A stretch of DNA of 58,682 bases, taken from contig CAIQWB010000124.1 of NCBI GenBank assembly GCA_903875465.1, positions 1 to 58,682 of the forward strand, in the 5' to 3' direction. Below, one piece after another: positions 26,165 through 34,664 of the stretch. How positions within the stretch are numbered: position 1 is the stretch's first letter; each line of letters starts with the position of its first letter. The position numbers were made by a program, and so were the translations under genes. The notes below the pieces were generated by a model. That model worked only from the letters and a program-made list of their open reading frames with translations, was not told where the DNA came from and did not search any database. This stretch comes from an uncultured Verrucomicrobia subdivision 3 bacterium. GTDB taxonomy: Bacteria; Verrucomicrobiota; Verrucomicrobiia; Limisphaerales; UBA11358.

Positions 26165-27295
26165 ATGCGTCTCGGTTCCCTGACCCTTGAATCCAATTTG
26201 TTCCTCTCGCCGCTGGCGGGCTATACCAACCTGCCATTCCGGCTGGTGGTGCGGGAAATTGGCGGTGTGGGGCTATGCACCACTGATTTGGTCAATGCCC
26301 GTTCCCTGCTGGAAAAGCGGGATAAGGCCTATAAATTAATTGAAACGTGTGCCGCGGACGCTCCATTGGCGGTCCAGCTCTTTGGCAGTGTCCCCGAGGA
26401 GATGCGCGATGCCGCCCAAGTGGTGGAAGCGCGCGGGGCGGTGTCAGTGGACATTAACATGGGCTGTCCGGTCCGCAAAGTCTGCAATGTGGGGGGGGGC
26501 TCGGCCATGATGACGGAATTGACCAAAACCGCCAATTTGGTGCGTGGCATGGTTAATGCCGTGAAAATACCGGTAACTGCCAAAATGCGCCTTGGCTGGG
26601 ATGCGGACAACCTGACGGCTCCGGACCTGGCGAGGGCACTCGAAGATGCCGGTGTGGCGGCCATATTCGTCCATGGCCGGACCCGCGAGCAGGGGTTTGG
26701 TGGAACGGTGAATCTAGCGGGCATTGGGGCGGTGGTCGCGGCGGTAAAATCCATTCCTGTCATTGGGAATGGTGATGTTGTCACTCCGCAAGCGGCGCGG
26801 CGGATGTTTGAGGAGACTGGTTGTGCGGGGGTTAGTGTCGGGCGGGGCGCGTTTTACAACCCGTGGATTTTTCAGCACATCCGGCAGCATTTGCGCCCGG
26901 GGGGCGGGTTTGAACTACCGCCGGAACCGCCATTCGCCGAGCGTATTCGCGTCATGTCCCGGCATTTGGACTTGATGATCGAGGTGTTCGGCGAAGATTT
27001 GGGCTGCCGGATGTTTCGCAAGGTGGCACCGTGGTACGCCAAACGCTTTGGGCCAACGAGCGAATTTAACAAGCGGGTGGTGTTGCTTGCCAGCCGCGCC
27101 CATTATCAAGAAATTCTCCAGCACTACTTGCAGTGGCGGGCGCAGTTTCTGGACGACCAGGGCGAACTCCTGCCGCGTTACGTGCCACCCCCCATGCTGG
27201 CCTCTTTTATGCAACCATCACTGGGTGCGGACGAACCGGCCGTGGCGGCGCGCCAGCACATTCCGGTGCCCAAAGGGCCGGTGGAGGTATGGTGA
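26165..27295 (+). CDS. dusB: tRNA-dihydrouridine synthase
   Basis: Flavoenzyme reducing specific uridines in tRNA D-loops. The FMN barrel begins FLSPLAGYTNLPFRL. DINMGCPVRKVCNVGGGSAM contains the catalytic cysteine in GCP, VTAKMRLGWD binds tRNA/FMN, and VHGRTREQGFGG and PVIGNGDVVTP with GVSVGRGAFYNPWIF complete the phosphate-binding end of the barrel. At 376 residues it is somewhat longer than the usual 320-350, because of a proline-rich tail of about 40 residues after the helical domain. Bacterial DusA, DusB and DusC cannot be separated with certainty by eye; the motif set resembles DusB best. It lies opposite ftsH with 104 bp between starts. Confidence 0.9.
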   Translation: MRLGSLTLESNLFLSPLAGYTNLPFRLVVREIGGVGLCTTDLVNARSLLEKRDKAYKLIETCAADAPLAVQLFGSVPEEMRDAAQVVEARGAVSVDINMGCPVRKVCNVGGGSAMMTELTKTANLVRGMVNAVKIPVTAKMRLGWDADNLTAPDLARALEDAGVAAIFVHGRTREQGFGGTVNLAGIGAVVAAVKSIPVIGNGDVVTPQAARRMFEETGCAGVSVGRGAFYNPWIFQHIRQHLRPGGGFELPPEPPFAERIRVMSRHLDLMIEVFGEDLGCRMFRKVAPWYAKRFGPTSEFNKRVVLLASRAHYQEILQHYLQWRAQFLDDQGELLPRYVPPPMLASFMQPSLGADEPAVAARQHIPVPKGPVEVW

Positions 27296-27391
27296 TGAAC
27301 TTGCGCCTCTCATACAAATATCCGATGCGGGAAGCTGCCAATCAACATTGACGCTCCCGCCCCGCCTCCGCAAGACTAACGGTTGAAACCC

Positions 27392-28654
27392 ATGACTGGT
27401 AAATTCATCCTCATTTTCGCCCTGGCTATCGCCGACCTCCAAGCACCGGCGGCGGACCGAACCAACTACAATGTCCGTGCTTTTGGGGCCAAGGGAGATG
27501 GGGTGACGCACGACACCGCCGCGTTGCAACAGGCCTTGGATGCCTGTGCCACCAATGGTGGCGGCACGGTGGTGCTGTCCGAGGGCGTATACCTCACCGG
27601 CAGCCTGGTGATTGGGCCAGAGACCACTTTGCAACTCGAGCACAATGCCAGCATTGTGGGCAGCCCGGACGTGGCGGATTATCCGCTGGTGCATATCCGT
27701 TGGGAGGGGGAGTTTCGGGAAGGGCACCGAGCCTTGTTGTCAGCGGAAAAAGCTGGTCACGTCACCATCCTTGGTCCGGGTGCCATCTTTGGTCCGCCCA
27801 TCAACCTTGGCCGCCTGCGTAACCCGCGTGGCCCGGCATTGATTGAACTGACGGAATGCACGAATGCGGTGCTGGAAAATTTTGCGACCCAGTACGAGCA
27901 ACTATGGTCCATTCATTTGCTATTTTGCCAGAACCTGACGGCCCGGGGTCTGACCATTCGCAGCATCAATGCCAATGGTGACGGCCTGGATGTGGATTCC
28001 TGCCGCGATGTCTTGATTGAGCATTGCAACATCGACACCGGGGATGATGCGATTTCGCTCAAGTCCGGGCGCGGGCTGGCCGCGCAGCAGCTGGGACGGC
28101 CGTGCGAAAACATCACCATCCGGGATTGTTTGCTCACCAGCAGCATCTACGCGGCCCTCGGCATTGGCACGGAAATGTCCGGCGGGGTGCGCAACGTCCG
28201 CCTGGAGAACAACACTATGTCAGGGCACCAGAACACGATTTTTATCAAAAGCCGGGATGGTCGGGGCGGCTACATTGAAAATATTGTTGGCGAAAACATC
28301 ATGGCCAACAACTCCCCGACGTTTATCGGTATCGATTTGATCAAAAAGGGCATTCAAGCCACCGATCCTGTGCCGGGGGAGGTTGAAAAATGGGCGCGGG
28401 TAAAGAACATCTCCTTCAGCCATGTGCAGGTGAACCATATTTCCGAACTCATCGCTGGCAAGGACATTCCGGTCCAGCGCCCTTTGGACGGGTTGACGCT
28501 CACGGACATCACCGGGACTTGCGTGCGGGGCATTTCCCTGGCCAATGTGACCAATGCGAATTTTTCTGCGATCAACGTCACGGGGTTTACTGGCCCGCTG
28601 ATTAATGTGAAAAATGTCCAGGGGATGGGGTTGGATGCGGCAGCGCCCAAATAG
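27392..28654 (+). CDS. GH28-like polygalacturonase/rhamnogalacturonase, exported
   Basis: 420 residues with a signal peptide (KFILIFALAIADLQAPAADR). The mature protein starts with YNVRAFGAKGDGVTHDTAA, the typical entry to a right-handed parallel beta-helix of the pectin-lyase fold. Catalytic motifs of GH28 are recognisable: NGDGLDVDSC (NTD-type Asp) and DTGDDAISLKSG (paired Asp). The third motif is GIGTEMSGGV rather than the usual G-H-G, and IKSRDGRGG replaces R-I-K. So it is a divergent member, perhaps acting on rhamnogalacturonan or an unsaturated galacturonide. It fits the plant-polymer theme of the arabinose operon but stands alone, 96 bp after dusB. Start at the ATG 27392 rather than a TTG three codons earlier. 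Confidence 0.85.
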   Translation: MTGKFILIFALAIADLQAPAADRTNYNVRAFGAKGDGVTHDTAALQQALDACATNGGGTVVLSEGVYLTGSLVIGPETTLQLEHNASIVGSPDVADYPLVHIRWEGEFREGHRALLSAEKAGHVTILGPGAIFGPPINLGRLRNPRGPALIELTECTNAVLENFATQYEQLWSIHLLFCQNLTARGLTIRSINANGDGLDVDSCRDVLIEHCNIDTGDDAISLKSGRGLAAQQLGRPCENITIRDCLLTSSIYAALGIGTEMSGGVRNVRLENNTMSGHQNTIFIKSRDGRGGYIENIVGENIMANNSPTFIGIDLIKKGIQATDPVPGEVEKWARVKNISFSHVQVNHISELIAGKDIPVQRPLDGLTLTDITGTCVRGISLANVTNANFSAINVTGFTGPLINVKNVQGMGLDAAAPK

Positions 28655-28747
28655 GCTCGGGATTTGCAACAGGCTTGGTTAAGATCGCAGCGGTATTGTT
28701 CTCCCCAAGCAGTCGGATAGTGCGGGTTTTGTTTCCCTAAACGGGGT

Positions 28748-30982
28748 TTAACAACCAAGCCGGGTCCGCGCCTGATGGGCTTGCCAGCGGCGCGTTATCA
28801 CCAAAATCGCAATGGCCACACAGCCCCAGCCGAAACGGTCACCATAAAGGTGGTAATACGTGGGCACGCGCTTTTCGCCAGGCGTGAGCAGGGGGATCTC
28901 CACGGTCAGGGTGCCCGGGCCATAGATGGTCCCGTGGGCATCCTTAAAATACTCTTTCAGGTGGCCGTGGGCGTCGATCCAGCAGGTCAGCCCATTATTG
29001 GCGCAACGCAGCAGGGGCATTCCATTTTCCACCGCGCGGAAGGTGGCCGCCGCGGCTTGCTGCCATTGGGCCGAGCCTTCCCCAAACCAGCCATCGTTGG
29101 TGATATTCACCAGGAAATCGCCGTCCTCCGTTGCGTATTCGCGCACGAAATCGGGAAAAATGTCCTCAAAGCAAATCAGCGTGGCGGTGTGGACTTGCAA
29201 ATTCGGGAGCTCAAAAGGCACGGCGTGGTCGCCGGTGGCAAAACCTCCCGTGATTGGGGTAAACCATTTGATGAAGGGCACCCACCGCACGAGCGGAATG
29301 AATTCGCCGAACGCCACCAGCTTGCGTTTATGGTATACATTTTTGAGCTGGCCGGCGGGGCTGACCAGAAAACTGCTGTTGAAATAATCGGCATCGTCCG
29401 CATTGGTGGAACCGGGATGCAGCGCTGCGTCGTCGCTCCCCAAGATCAGCCAGACATGGTTGGTGCGGGCCAGGTCGGTAACCTGGTTGTAAGTATTCTC
29501 GTCGTAACGCACCATGCGCGTGAGGGAGGCTTCCGGCCAGATTAGCAGGTCGGTGTCATTGGTGAGCCCCTGGCGGGACAGGGTGAGGATTTTGGCGAGC
29601 AGGGTGCCATCATTGGTTCCATTCCAAATCATGGTCTGGGGAATGCTGGGTTGCACCATGGTGACCCGCAGATATGGTAGTTTGGTGGTGATTTTTGACG
29701 GTTGACCGGACGTCTTTTCCGGGAGCAAACGGGCGAGGCCCACGGCAAACAATAGCGCCACAGCCAGCAGAGGGAGGACAATTTCCAGCTGCCAGGCGAA
29801 ACGCGTGGCCGGCCGGTTCAGGATCAAACGCCCCGCGGAAAAAAGCGAGAGGGAGGTCCAGACTACTATAAACGACAAACCGTACACGCCCGTGACACGG
29901 GCGATCTGCACCAGCGGGGTCATGGCATATTGCGAGGTGCCGAGGAGATTCCAGGGCAAGCCACCGAAGAGCCGGGCGCGCAGCATTTCCAGCGCCACCC
30001 AGACGGCGGAACCGGTGAGCGCCCAAAGCGTGCGCCGGTGCCAAGTGCCGCTGGCCGCCGGTTGAGATTCATCATAGGCCACCAGCCAGACCCACGCGGC
30101 AGGGTATAACGCCAGGTAAGCGCTCAAGGCCAGCCAGCCGAGGATGGGAAAACCGGTGACCGGAATGTGTAACAACCAGGAGAAGGAGCCCAGCGCCCAA
30201 AACAGGCCCGCCACATAACCAATCCGGGCGGTGTCCCCGCCTGTCTGGTGCCGGGCTGCCAGCAACATCAGACCCGGGGCCACCCAGGCGAAACCGGCAA
30301 TGCCGGGCAGGGGGAAGGCAAGCGCCAGAATTGATCCGGCACCGGCTGCGGCCAAATAGCCACTGCGAACCAAGAGTTCGCCCCAAAACCGCCGGGCAAC
30401 GGTCAGGGCGGAGAAGTTTTCGCAAAAAGTGGGTCCGAGCGTGGTGCATTGCGCGGCCTCTTGGAGCACCTTGCGACTGGCATTCACCACCACGGCCTGG
30501 CGAGCACCCCGCCACACAGGGTAATCGGCGGTGGAATTCCCGGCATAATCAAAGCCTTTTTGGCCATATTTTTCAGTGAGAAGGCGGACTTTGTTGCCGC
30601 TGCGCAGATTGATTTTACCATCACTGCCCAGCACCTCATCAAACAAACCCACATAGGCTGCGACGGGCCGGGCCATGGCAATATCGGAGGCGGTGGCGAG
30701 CACCAGTTTGCGTCCCGCTGCCTTTTGAGTGCGCAGCCAGGCCAGGAATTCGGTATGGTAGGGCAGGGTGGCTGGGTCAATCGTCACCCGGCGCGCGAGC
30801 TCCTGTTTGAGCCGTGCCCGGCCATGGGCCCACCAGAATAACACGGGAAAAACGGCCAGGGGATTGCGCCGGAGCAGGCGGGCCAGATGTTCCCACAGCA
30901 AATCCGTTTTTATGAGGGTTCCGTCCAAATCCACACACAACTTGATGGCGGATTCCGATGGCTGATTGGTTGACGGCGGCAT
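28748..30982 (-). CDS. lnt: HAD phosphatase - apolipoprotein N-acyltransferase fusion
   Basis: 744 residues in two parts. Residues 1-215 are a haloacid dehalogenase domain: DLDGT (D18, D20), LATASD (motif II), GNKVRLL (Lys) and DYAGNSTADYPVWRGA (acidic motif). It resembles the HAD domain elsewhere fused to UbiA-type prenyltransferases. Residues 220-744 are an apolipoprotein N-acyltransferase, with about six membrane helices and then a nitrilase-like periplasmic domain. The catalytic triad is E484 (WPEASL), K552 (YHKRKL) and C604 (LICFED). The spacings of 68 and 52 residues equal those of E. coli Lnt (E267, K335, C387). The enzyme adds the third acyl chain to lipoproteins such as GalM here. 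No frameshift separates the two parts, so the fusion is real in this sequence. What the HAD domain dephosphorylates is unknown. Confidence 0.9.
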   Translation of the reverse strand: MPPSTNQPSESAIKLCVDLDGTLIKTDLLWEHLARLLRRNPLAVFPVLFWWAHGRARLKQELARRVTIDPATLPYHTEFLAWLRTQKAAGRKLVLATASDIAMARPVAAYVGLFDEVLGSDGKINLRSGNKVRLLTEKYGQKGFDYAGNSTADYPVWRGARQAVVVNASRKVLQEAAQCTTLGPTFCENFSALTVARRFWGELLVRSGYLAAAGAGSILALAFPLPGIAGFAWVAPGLMLLAARHQTGGDTARIGYVAGLFWALGSFSWLLHIPVTGFPILGWLALSAYLALYPAAWVWLVAYDESQPAASGTWHRRTLWALTGSAVWVALEMLRARLFGGLPWNLLGTSQYAMTPLVQIARVTGVYGLSFIVVWTSLSLFSAGRLILNRPATRFAWQLEIVLPLLAVALLFAVGLARLLPEKTSGQPSKITTKLPYLRVTMVQPSIPQTMIWNGTNDGTLLAKILTLSRQGLTNDTDLLIWPEASLTRMVRYDENTYNQVTDLARTNHVWLILGSDDAALHPGSTNADDADYFNSSFLVSPAGQLKNVYHKRKLVAFGEFIPLVRWVPFIKWFTPITGGFATGDHAVPFELPNLQVHTATLICFEDIFPDFVREYATEDGDFLVNITNDGWFGEGSAQWQQAAAATFRAVENGMPLLRCANNGLTCWIDAHGHLKEYFKDAHGTIYGPGTLTVEIPLLTPGEKRVPTYYHLYGDRFGWGCVAIAILVITRRWQAHQARTRLGC

Positions 30983-31007
30983 GGCGGTTGATTAATTTCC
31001 GTTCCCG

Positions 31008-32573
31008 ATGATTTTGTCTTCTTTCCCCCGCCGATGCGCAAACTGCTTTGGCGCGACCTTTTTTTTGGTCATGGGTTGGAAGCTTATACTGCTGCTGCTG
31101 ACCGCGCAACCCATCCCGGCCAATGATGCCTATTTTTATGATGGCCCGGTGGTGAATTTTTTGCTCCACGGGCACTATTGCAACCCCACCCTGGCGATTC
31201 CCTTCCCGTTTTCCGCAAACCACATTTACAGCGTTTATCCGCCTTTTTACCAAGCGGTGTTGTATCCGTGGATGGCGGTTTTTGGCACCAGTGCGCGGTC
31301 CGCCATGTGGTTTCACCTGGCGTTATTTGGAGCCTATGGTTTTATCCTGCTGGGCATCTTTCGTCGTTTGGGGGTGCCGGCGGCGGCAGTCAATTTGGCC
31401 GGTTTGTTCTTATTGGGCATCACGTTTGATGACCGGCCCGATGGGCTGGCGCAACTACTGGGGATGCTGGCGATTTACGCGTGGGTGCGTTCTTTGCCGG
31501 CACCGTCCACTCGCTGGCCCTGGCTGGCCGCAGTCTGTGTGGTGCTGGCCTGCTGCACCAATCCGGAGATTGGCGGGCTTTACCTCGGCTGGTTTTGGCT
31601 GCTGGGGTTGGGTGCTGCCGGACTGCGCCAAAACCGCTTGCCGCTGGCGCCGATGCTATTCATGACCCTGGCGCCGGTGGCCTTGGTGTCCTTCATTAAA
31701 TGGGGGCGTCCGGATTTATGGGCAGGCTTTATGGAGCATGCCAGCCAGACCCCTTCCCTGACCCACTTGCGAGTTCCCTCAGCCGGTGAGTTGCTGAAAC
31801 TACTCCGCACCATTCCCGCCTTGCTGGTTATTGCCCTGTTCCTCGGGCTGCGCGGCCGGGGAAACACCGGTCCACGCTGGCTGGCCGCGGGGTGGCTAGC
31901 AGATGCCCGACCAGCCATGCTGCTGGTCTCCGGTTTGTTGATGGCGGTGGTTTTGGCAGTTGCCGGGCTGGTGGTTTTTACGGCGAACTGGTTGCTGATT
32001 CTGGCGCATTTTCAGCCTTTGCTGGTGGGCTTATTCCTGGGCCTGGAAGCCCGGCAAAGTCCGCCGCCACGCAGTGTTTCCAGGCTGGTGCTGCTCCTGA
32101 TGGCGGCGGTGGTCGCCGTGCGGGCGGTGGGTATGACCACTTGGGGGGTGGCGTGTGCCTTGGATCGTAGTTATGGTAGTTCCCTGCAAATCGTGCGGAA
32201 CCAACTGCGGCGGACCCCGCCGGAATCCACGGTCGTAATGTCGAGTGCTTATCTCTATGAGGCCCAGCGCTTTAATCACCTGCGCTTGATCAATGAAGAC
32301 TGGACTCACCGGACTGAAAAGCTACCCGTGAATATTAACGGGGATACCTTGGGCTTGCTCAAGTTGCGCCCGGCCGCATTGATTTTGACCCAATTTGATT
32401 ATTACCGGCGCTACCAAATTCCACTGGGGGAACTGCGCGCCCTGCCTGAATTACTTACGGTCACAACCACGAACTTTGCACGGTTGCCAGCTCCGGATTC
32501 ATTCCCCCGTTTCCAGCAAGTGGTGCAACATGTGGCTTGGGCACCGGTGGTGGTTCAATTGCATTGGAAATAA
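31008..32573 (+). CDS. multispanning membrane protein, possible GT-C glycosyltransferase
   Basis: 521 residues with about nine to ten hydrophobic helices. The first periplasmic loop carries PANDAYFYDGPVVNFLLHG. Paired acidic residues in this position, followed by the YPPFYQAVLYPWMAVFG helix, resemble the catalytic loop of GT-C glycosyltransferases and ArnT/PMT-type enzymes that use lipid-linked donors. A smaller C-terminal soluble part (residues 400-521) is present. No specific family signature is certain. The gene diverges from lnt with 25 bp between start codons, so their promoters must overlap the genes or each other. A lone membrane protein annotated as hypothetical would be the conservative label. 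Confidence 0.7.
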   Translation: MILSSFPRRCANCFGATFFLVMGWKLILLLLTAQPIPANDAYFYDGPVVNFLLHGHYCNPTLAIPFPFSANHIYSVYPPFYQAVLYPWMAVFGTSARSAMWFHLALFGAYGFILLGIFRRLGVPAAAVNLAGLFLLGITFDDRPDGLAQLLGMLAIYAWVRSLPAPSTRWPWLAAVCVVLACCTNPEIGGLYLGWFWLLGLGAAGLRQNRLPLAPMLFMTLAPVALVSFIKWGRPDLWAGFMEHASQTPSLTHLRVPSAGELLKLLRTIPALLVIALFLGLRGRGNTGPRWLAAGWLADARPAMLLVSGLLMAVVLAVAGLVVFTANWLLILAHFQPLLVGLFLGLEARQSPPPRSVSRLVLLLMAAVVAVRAVGMTTWGVACALDRSYGSSLQIVRNQLRRTPPESTVVMSSAYLYEAQRFNHLRLINEDWTHRTEKLPVNINGDTLGLLKLRPAALILTQFDYYRRYQIPLGELRALPELLTVTTTNFARLPAPDSFPRFQQVVQHVAWAPVVVQLHWK

Positions 32574-32739
32574 ATGCACGATATGGAAAAAGGAGTCATT
32601 GAATTTAGCCCGTTTTGCGGAGGCGGATAACAGCAGGTTCTTCGCCGGGGAAACGTCAATTTAAACTCCCCCGTTCGTGGGACTTGACATCCCCAGATAT
32701 TTTTCCACCATCAGGGAGTTGCCTAGGTCTGCTATTAAC

Positions 32740-33768
32740 ATGAGTTTTAATACGTTTAGCATCAAGAATCAGTTTCGCTACGAAATCGTTCGTAAGATTT
32801 TCGAGGGCGGGATGGGGATTGTTTACGAGGCGGAACAGCATGGCGCGCGTAATTTTGTGAAGCGGGTGGCCATCAAGGTGATTCGCCCCAGTTTTGCCAG
32901 CCAAAAAATGTTCATTGAGAACTTCATTGGGGAGGCAAAACTGGTGGCCGACTTGATTCATACGAACATTGTTCAGACGTACCACTTGGGCGAGGACAAT
33001 GGCATCTGCTTCATCGCCATGGAATTGATTCGGGGCGTTAATCTGGAGCAGTTTACCGTGCAACTGACGGAGAAGAAAAAGACGCTGCCCAAAGAGTTGG
33101 CGGTGTTTATTACCAGCCGGATCGCTCGCGGGCTGGCTTACGCGCATTCGAAAGCGGACCGCGATGGCAAGCCACTGGGGATTGTGCATCGGGATGTGAG
33201 CTTCAAAAACATCATGATCGCCTTTGAAGGGGATGTCAAACTCACTGACTTTGGCATTGCCAAGGCCAGGGGTTTTTTGACGGATCAGGAGGGCGAAGTC
33301 GTGGCGGGCAAGGCTGACTCCATGAGTCCCGAACAGGCCGATTTTCAAATCACCGACAAGCGTTCCGACCTTTTTTCCGTGGGCGTGGTGCTGGCCAGTC
33401 TTTTGCTGGGGCGGAATATTTTCAAAGGCGACACGGCGGAAGAATCTCGCCAGCGTATTCTGAACCAGCCCATTCCGGATTTTCGGGCGCTGGATCCGCG
33501 GATTGATGACAAATTAAATGACATTTTACACCACTGTCTGGCCCGTGACCTGTCCCGTCGCTATGCCACGGCCGATGAGTTGATGTACGATCTAGAGTAC
33601 TATATTTATCATGATGGTTACGGCCCCACGAATGAAACCTTGGGTAAATTTATCCGCGAAATTTTTGGGCAGGAAGCCGGCCGGACCAAGACGGCCCAAA
33701 GCCTGGACAAAACCATGTTGTTAGAGTCGACCGCCGTGGTAAAAAGTCGCAAGGGACATGGCCTATGA
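32740..33768 (+). CDS. serine/threonine protein kinase
   Basis: A 342-residue Hanks-type kinase without a membrane segment, so cytoplasmic. The glycine loop reads FEGGMGIVYEA (the first Gly is Phe), with ATP lysine K46 in RVAIKVI. The catalytic loop is HRDVSFKN, metal-binding DFG is in LTDFGIAKA, and the activation segment ends MSPEQA. The usual G-T-x-x-Y-M before it is replaced by GKADSM. The last 75 residues, after the kinase fold, are short and polar and contain TKTAQSLDKTMLLEST, which could hold autophosphorylation sites. I start at 32740; an in-frame upstream start would add 21 residues without homology. Its TGA overlaps the ATG of the next gene (ATGA at 33765), implying translational coupling to the amidase. 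Confidence 0.88.
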   Translation: MSFNTFSIKNQFRYEIVRKIFEGGMGIVYEAEQHGARNFVKRVAIKVIRPSFASQKMFIENFIGEAKLVADLIHTNIVQTYHLGEDNGICFIAMELIRGVNLEQFTVQLTEKKKTLPKELAVFITSRIARGLAYAHSKADRDGKPLGIVHRDVSFKNIMIAFEGDVKLTDFGIAKARGFLTDQEGEVVAGKADSMSPEQADFQITDKRSDLFSVGVVLASLLLGRNIFKGDTAEESRQRILNQPIPDFRALDPRIDDKLNDILHHCLARDLSRRYATADELMYDLEYYIYHDGYGPTNETLGKFIREIFGQEAGRTKTAQSLDKTMLLESTAVVKSRKGHGL

Positions 33769-34664
33769 AAGTATCCAAACCCGGACAGGTCCAACTCGGG
33801 CTCATTCAGACTGATTGCTCGGTTGACCCGGCGCTAAATTTGCAGAAAACGGTGGCCTTGGTGGAAAAAGCGGCCCGGCAGGGAGCCCAAATCATTTGCA
33901 CCCAGGAACTGTTCCGTTCGCAATATTTTTGCCAGAGTGAGGATCACGCCCACTTTAAACTGGCGGAGACGATTCCCGGCCCCAGCACGGAAGCCTTGCA
34001 GCAAATTGCCAAAGCCCATGCGGTGGTGATTGTGGCCTCCTTATTTGAGAAGCGGGCCGCTGGCTTGTATCATAACACGGCGGTGATTATTGACGCGGAT
34101 GGCACTTTGTTGGGACGGTATCGCAAGATGCACATTCCCGATGATCCGTTGTTTTACGAAAAATTCTATTTCACGCCCGGTGATCTGGGCTTTAAGGCTT
34201 GGGACACGCGTTATGGACGCATTGGGGTGCTGATTTGCTGGGACCAGTGGTATCCGGAGGCGGCCCGACTGACGGCGTTGCAAGGCGCTCAAATCTTGTT
34301 TTATCCAACTGCCATTGGCTGGCATCCCTCGGAAAAAGCCAAATACGGTACGCGCCAGCATGACGCTTGGGAGACCATCCAGCGTAGTCATGCCGTGGCC
34401 AATGGCTGCTATGTGGCTTCCGTGAACCGGGTGGGGCACGAAACCTTGGCGGGCGTGGCGGGTGATGGCTTGGAGTTTTGGGGCCAAAGTTTTGTGGCCG
34501 GTACGTCGGGGGAAATCCTGGCCCGCGGCAGTGTTGACCAAGAGGAAATTTTGATTGTGCCCGTGGATTTGGAAAATGTGGACACCTCGCGCACACACTG
34601 GCCTTTCCTTCGCGACCGGCGGATCGATGCCTATGACAATCTGACCAAGCGGTATGTTGATTGA
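33765..34664 (+). CDS. aguB: N-carbamoylputrescine amidase
   Basis: Nitrilase-superfamily enzyme that hydrolyses N-carbamoylputrescine to putrescine, CO2 and ammonia, the last step of the agmatine route. 299 residues. The catalytic triad is visible as E48 (CTQELF), K121 (YRKMHIPDD) and C158 (LICWDQWYPEA), with the family's YEKFYFTPGDLGF segment after the lysine. ARLTALQGAQILFYPTAIGW is also characteristic of AguB rather than other amidases. The agmatine deiminase partner gene aguA is not in this window. The gene overlaps the kinase by 4 bp and the next gene by 11 bp. Confidence 0.93.
   Translation: MKVSKPGQVQLGLIQTDCSVDPALNLQKTVALVEKAARQGAQIICTQELFRSQYFCQSEDHAHFKLAETIPGPSTEALQQIAKAHAVVIVASLFEKRAAGLYHNTAVIIDADGTLLGRYRKMHIPDDPLFYEKFYFTPGDLGFKAWDTRYGRIGVLICWDQWYPEAARLTALQGAQILFYPTAIGWHPSEKAKYGTRQHDAWETIQRSHAVANGCYVASVNRVGHETLAGVAGDGLEFWGQSFVAGTSGEILARGSVDQEEILIVPVDLENVDTSRTHWPFLRDRRIDAYDNLTKRYVD

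Noticed and set aside
32684-32712. TTGACA upstream of the kinase as a promoter
   Set aside because: The hexamer is consensus but the bases 16-18 bp downstream (near ACCATC) do not resemble a -10 element.
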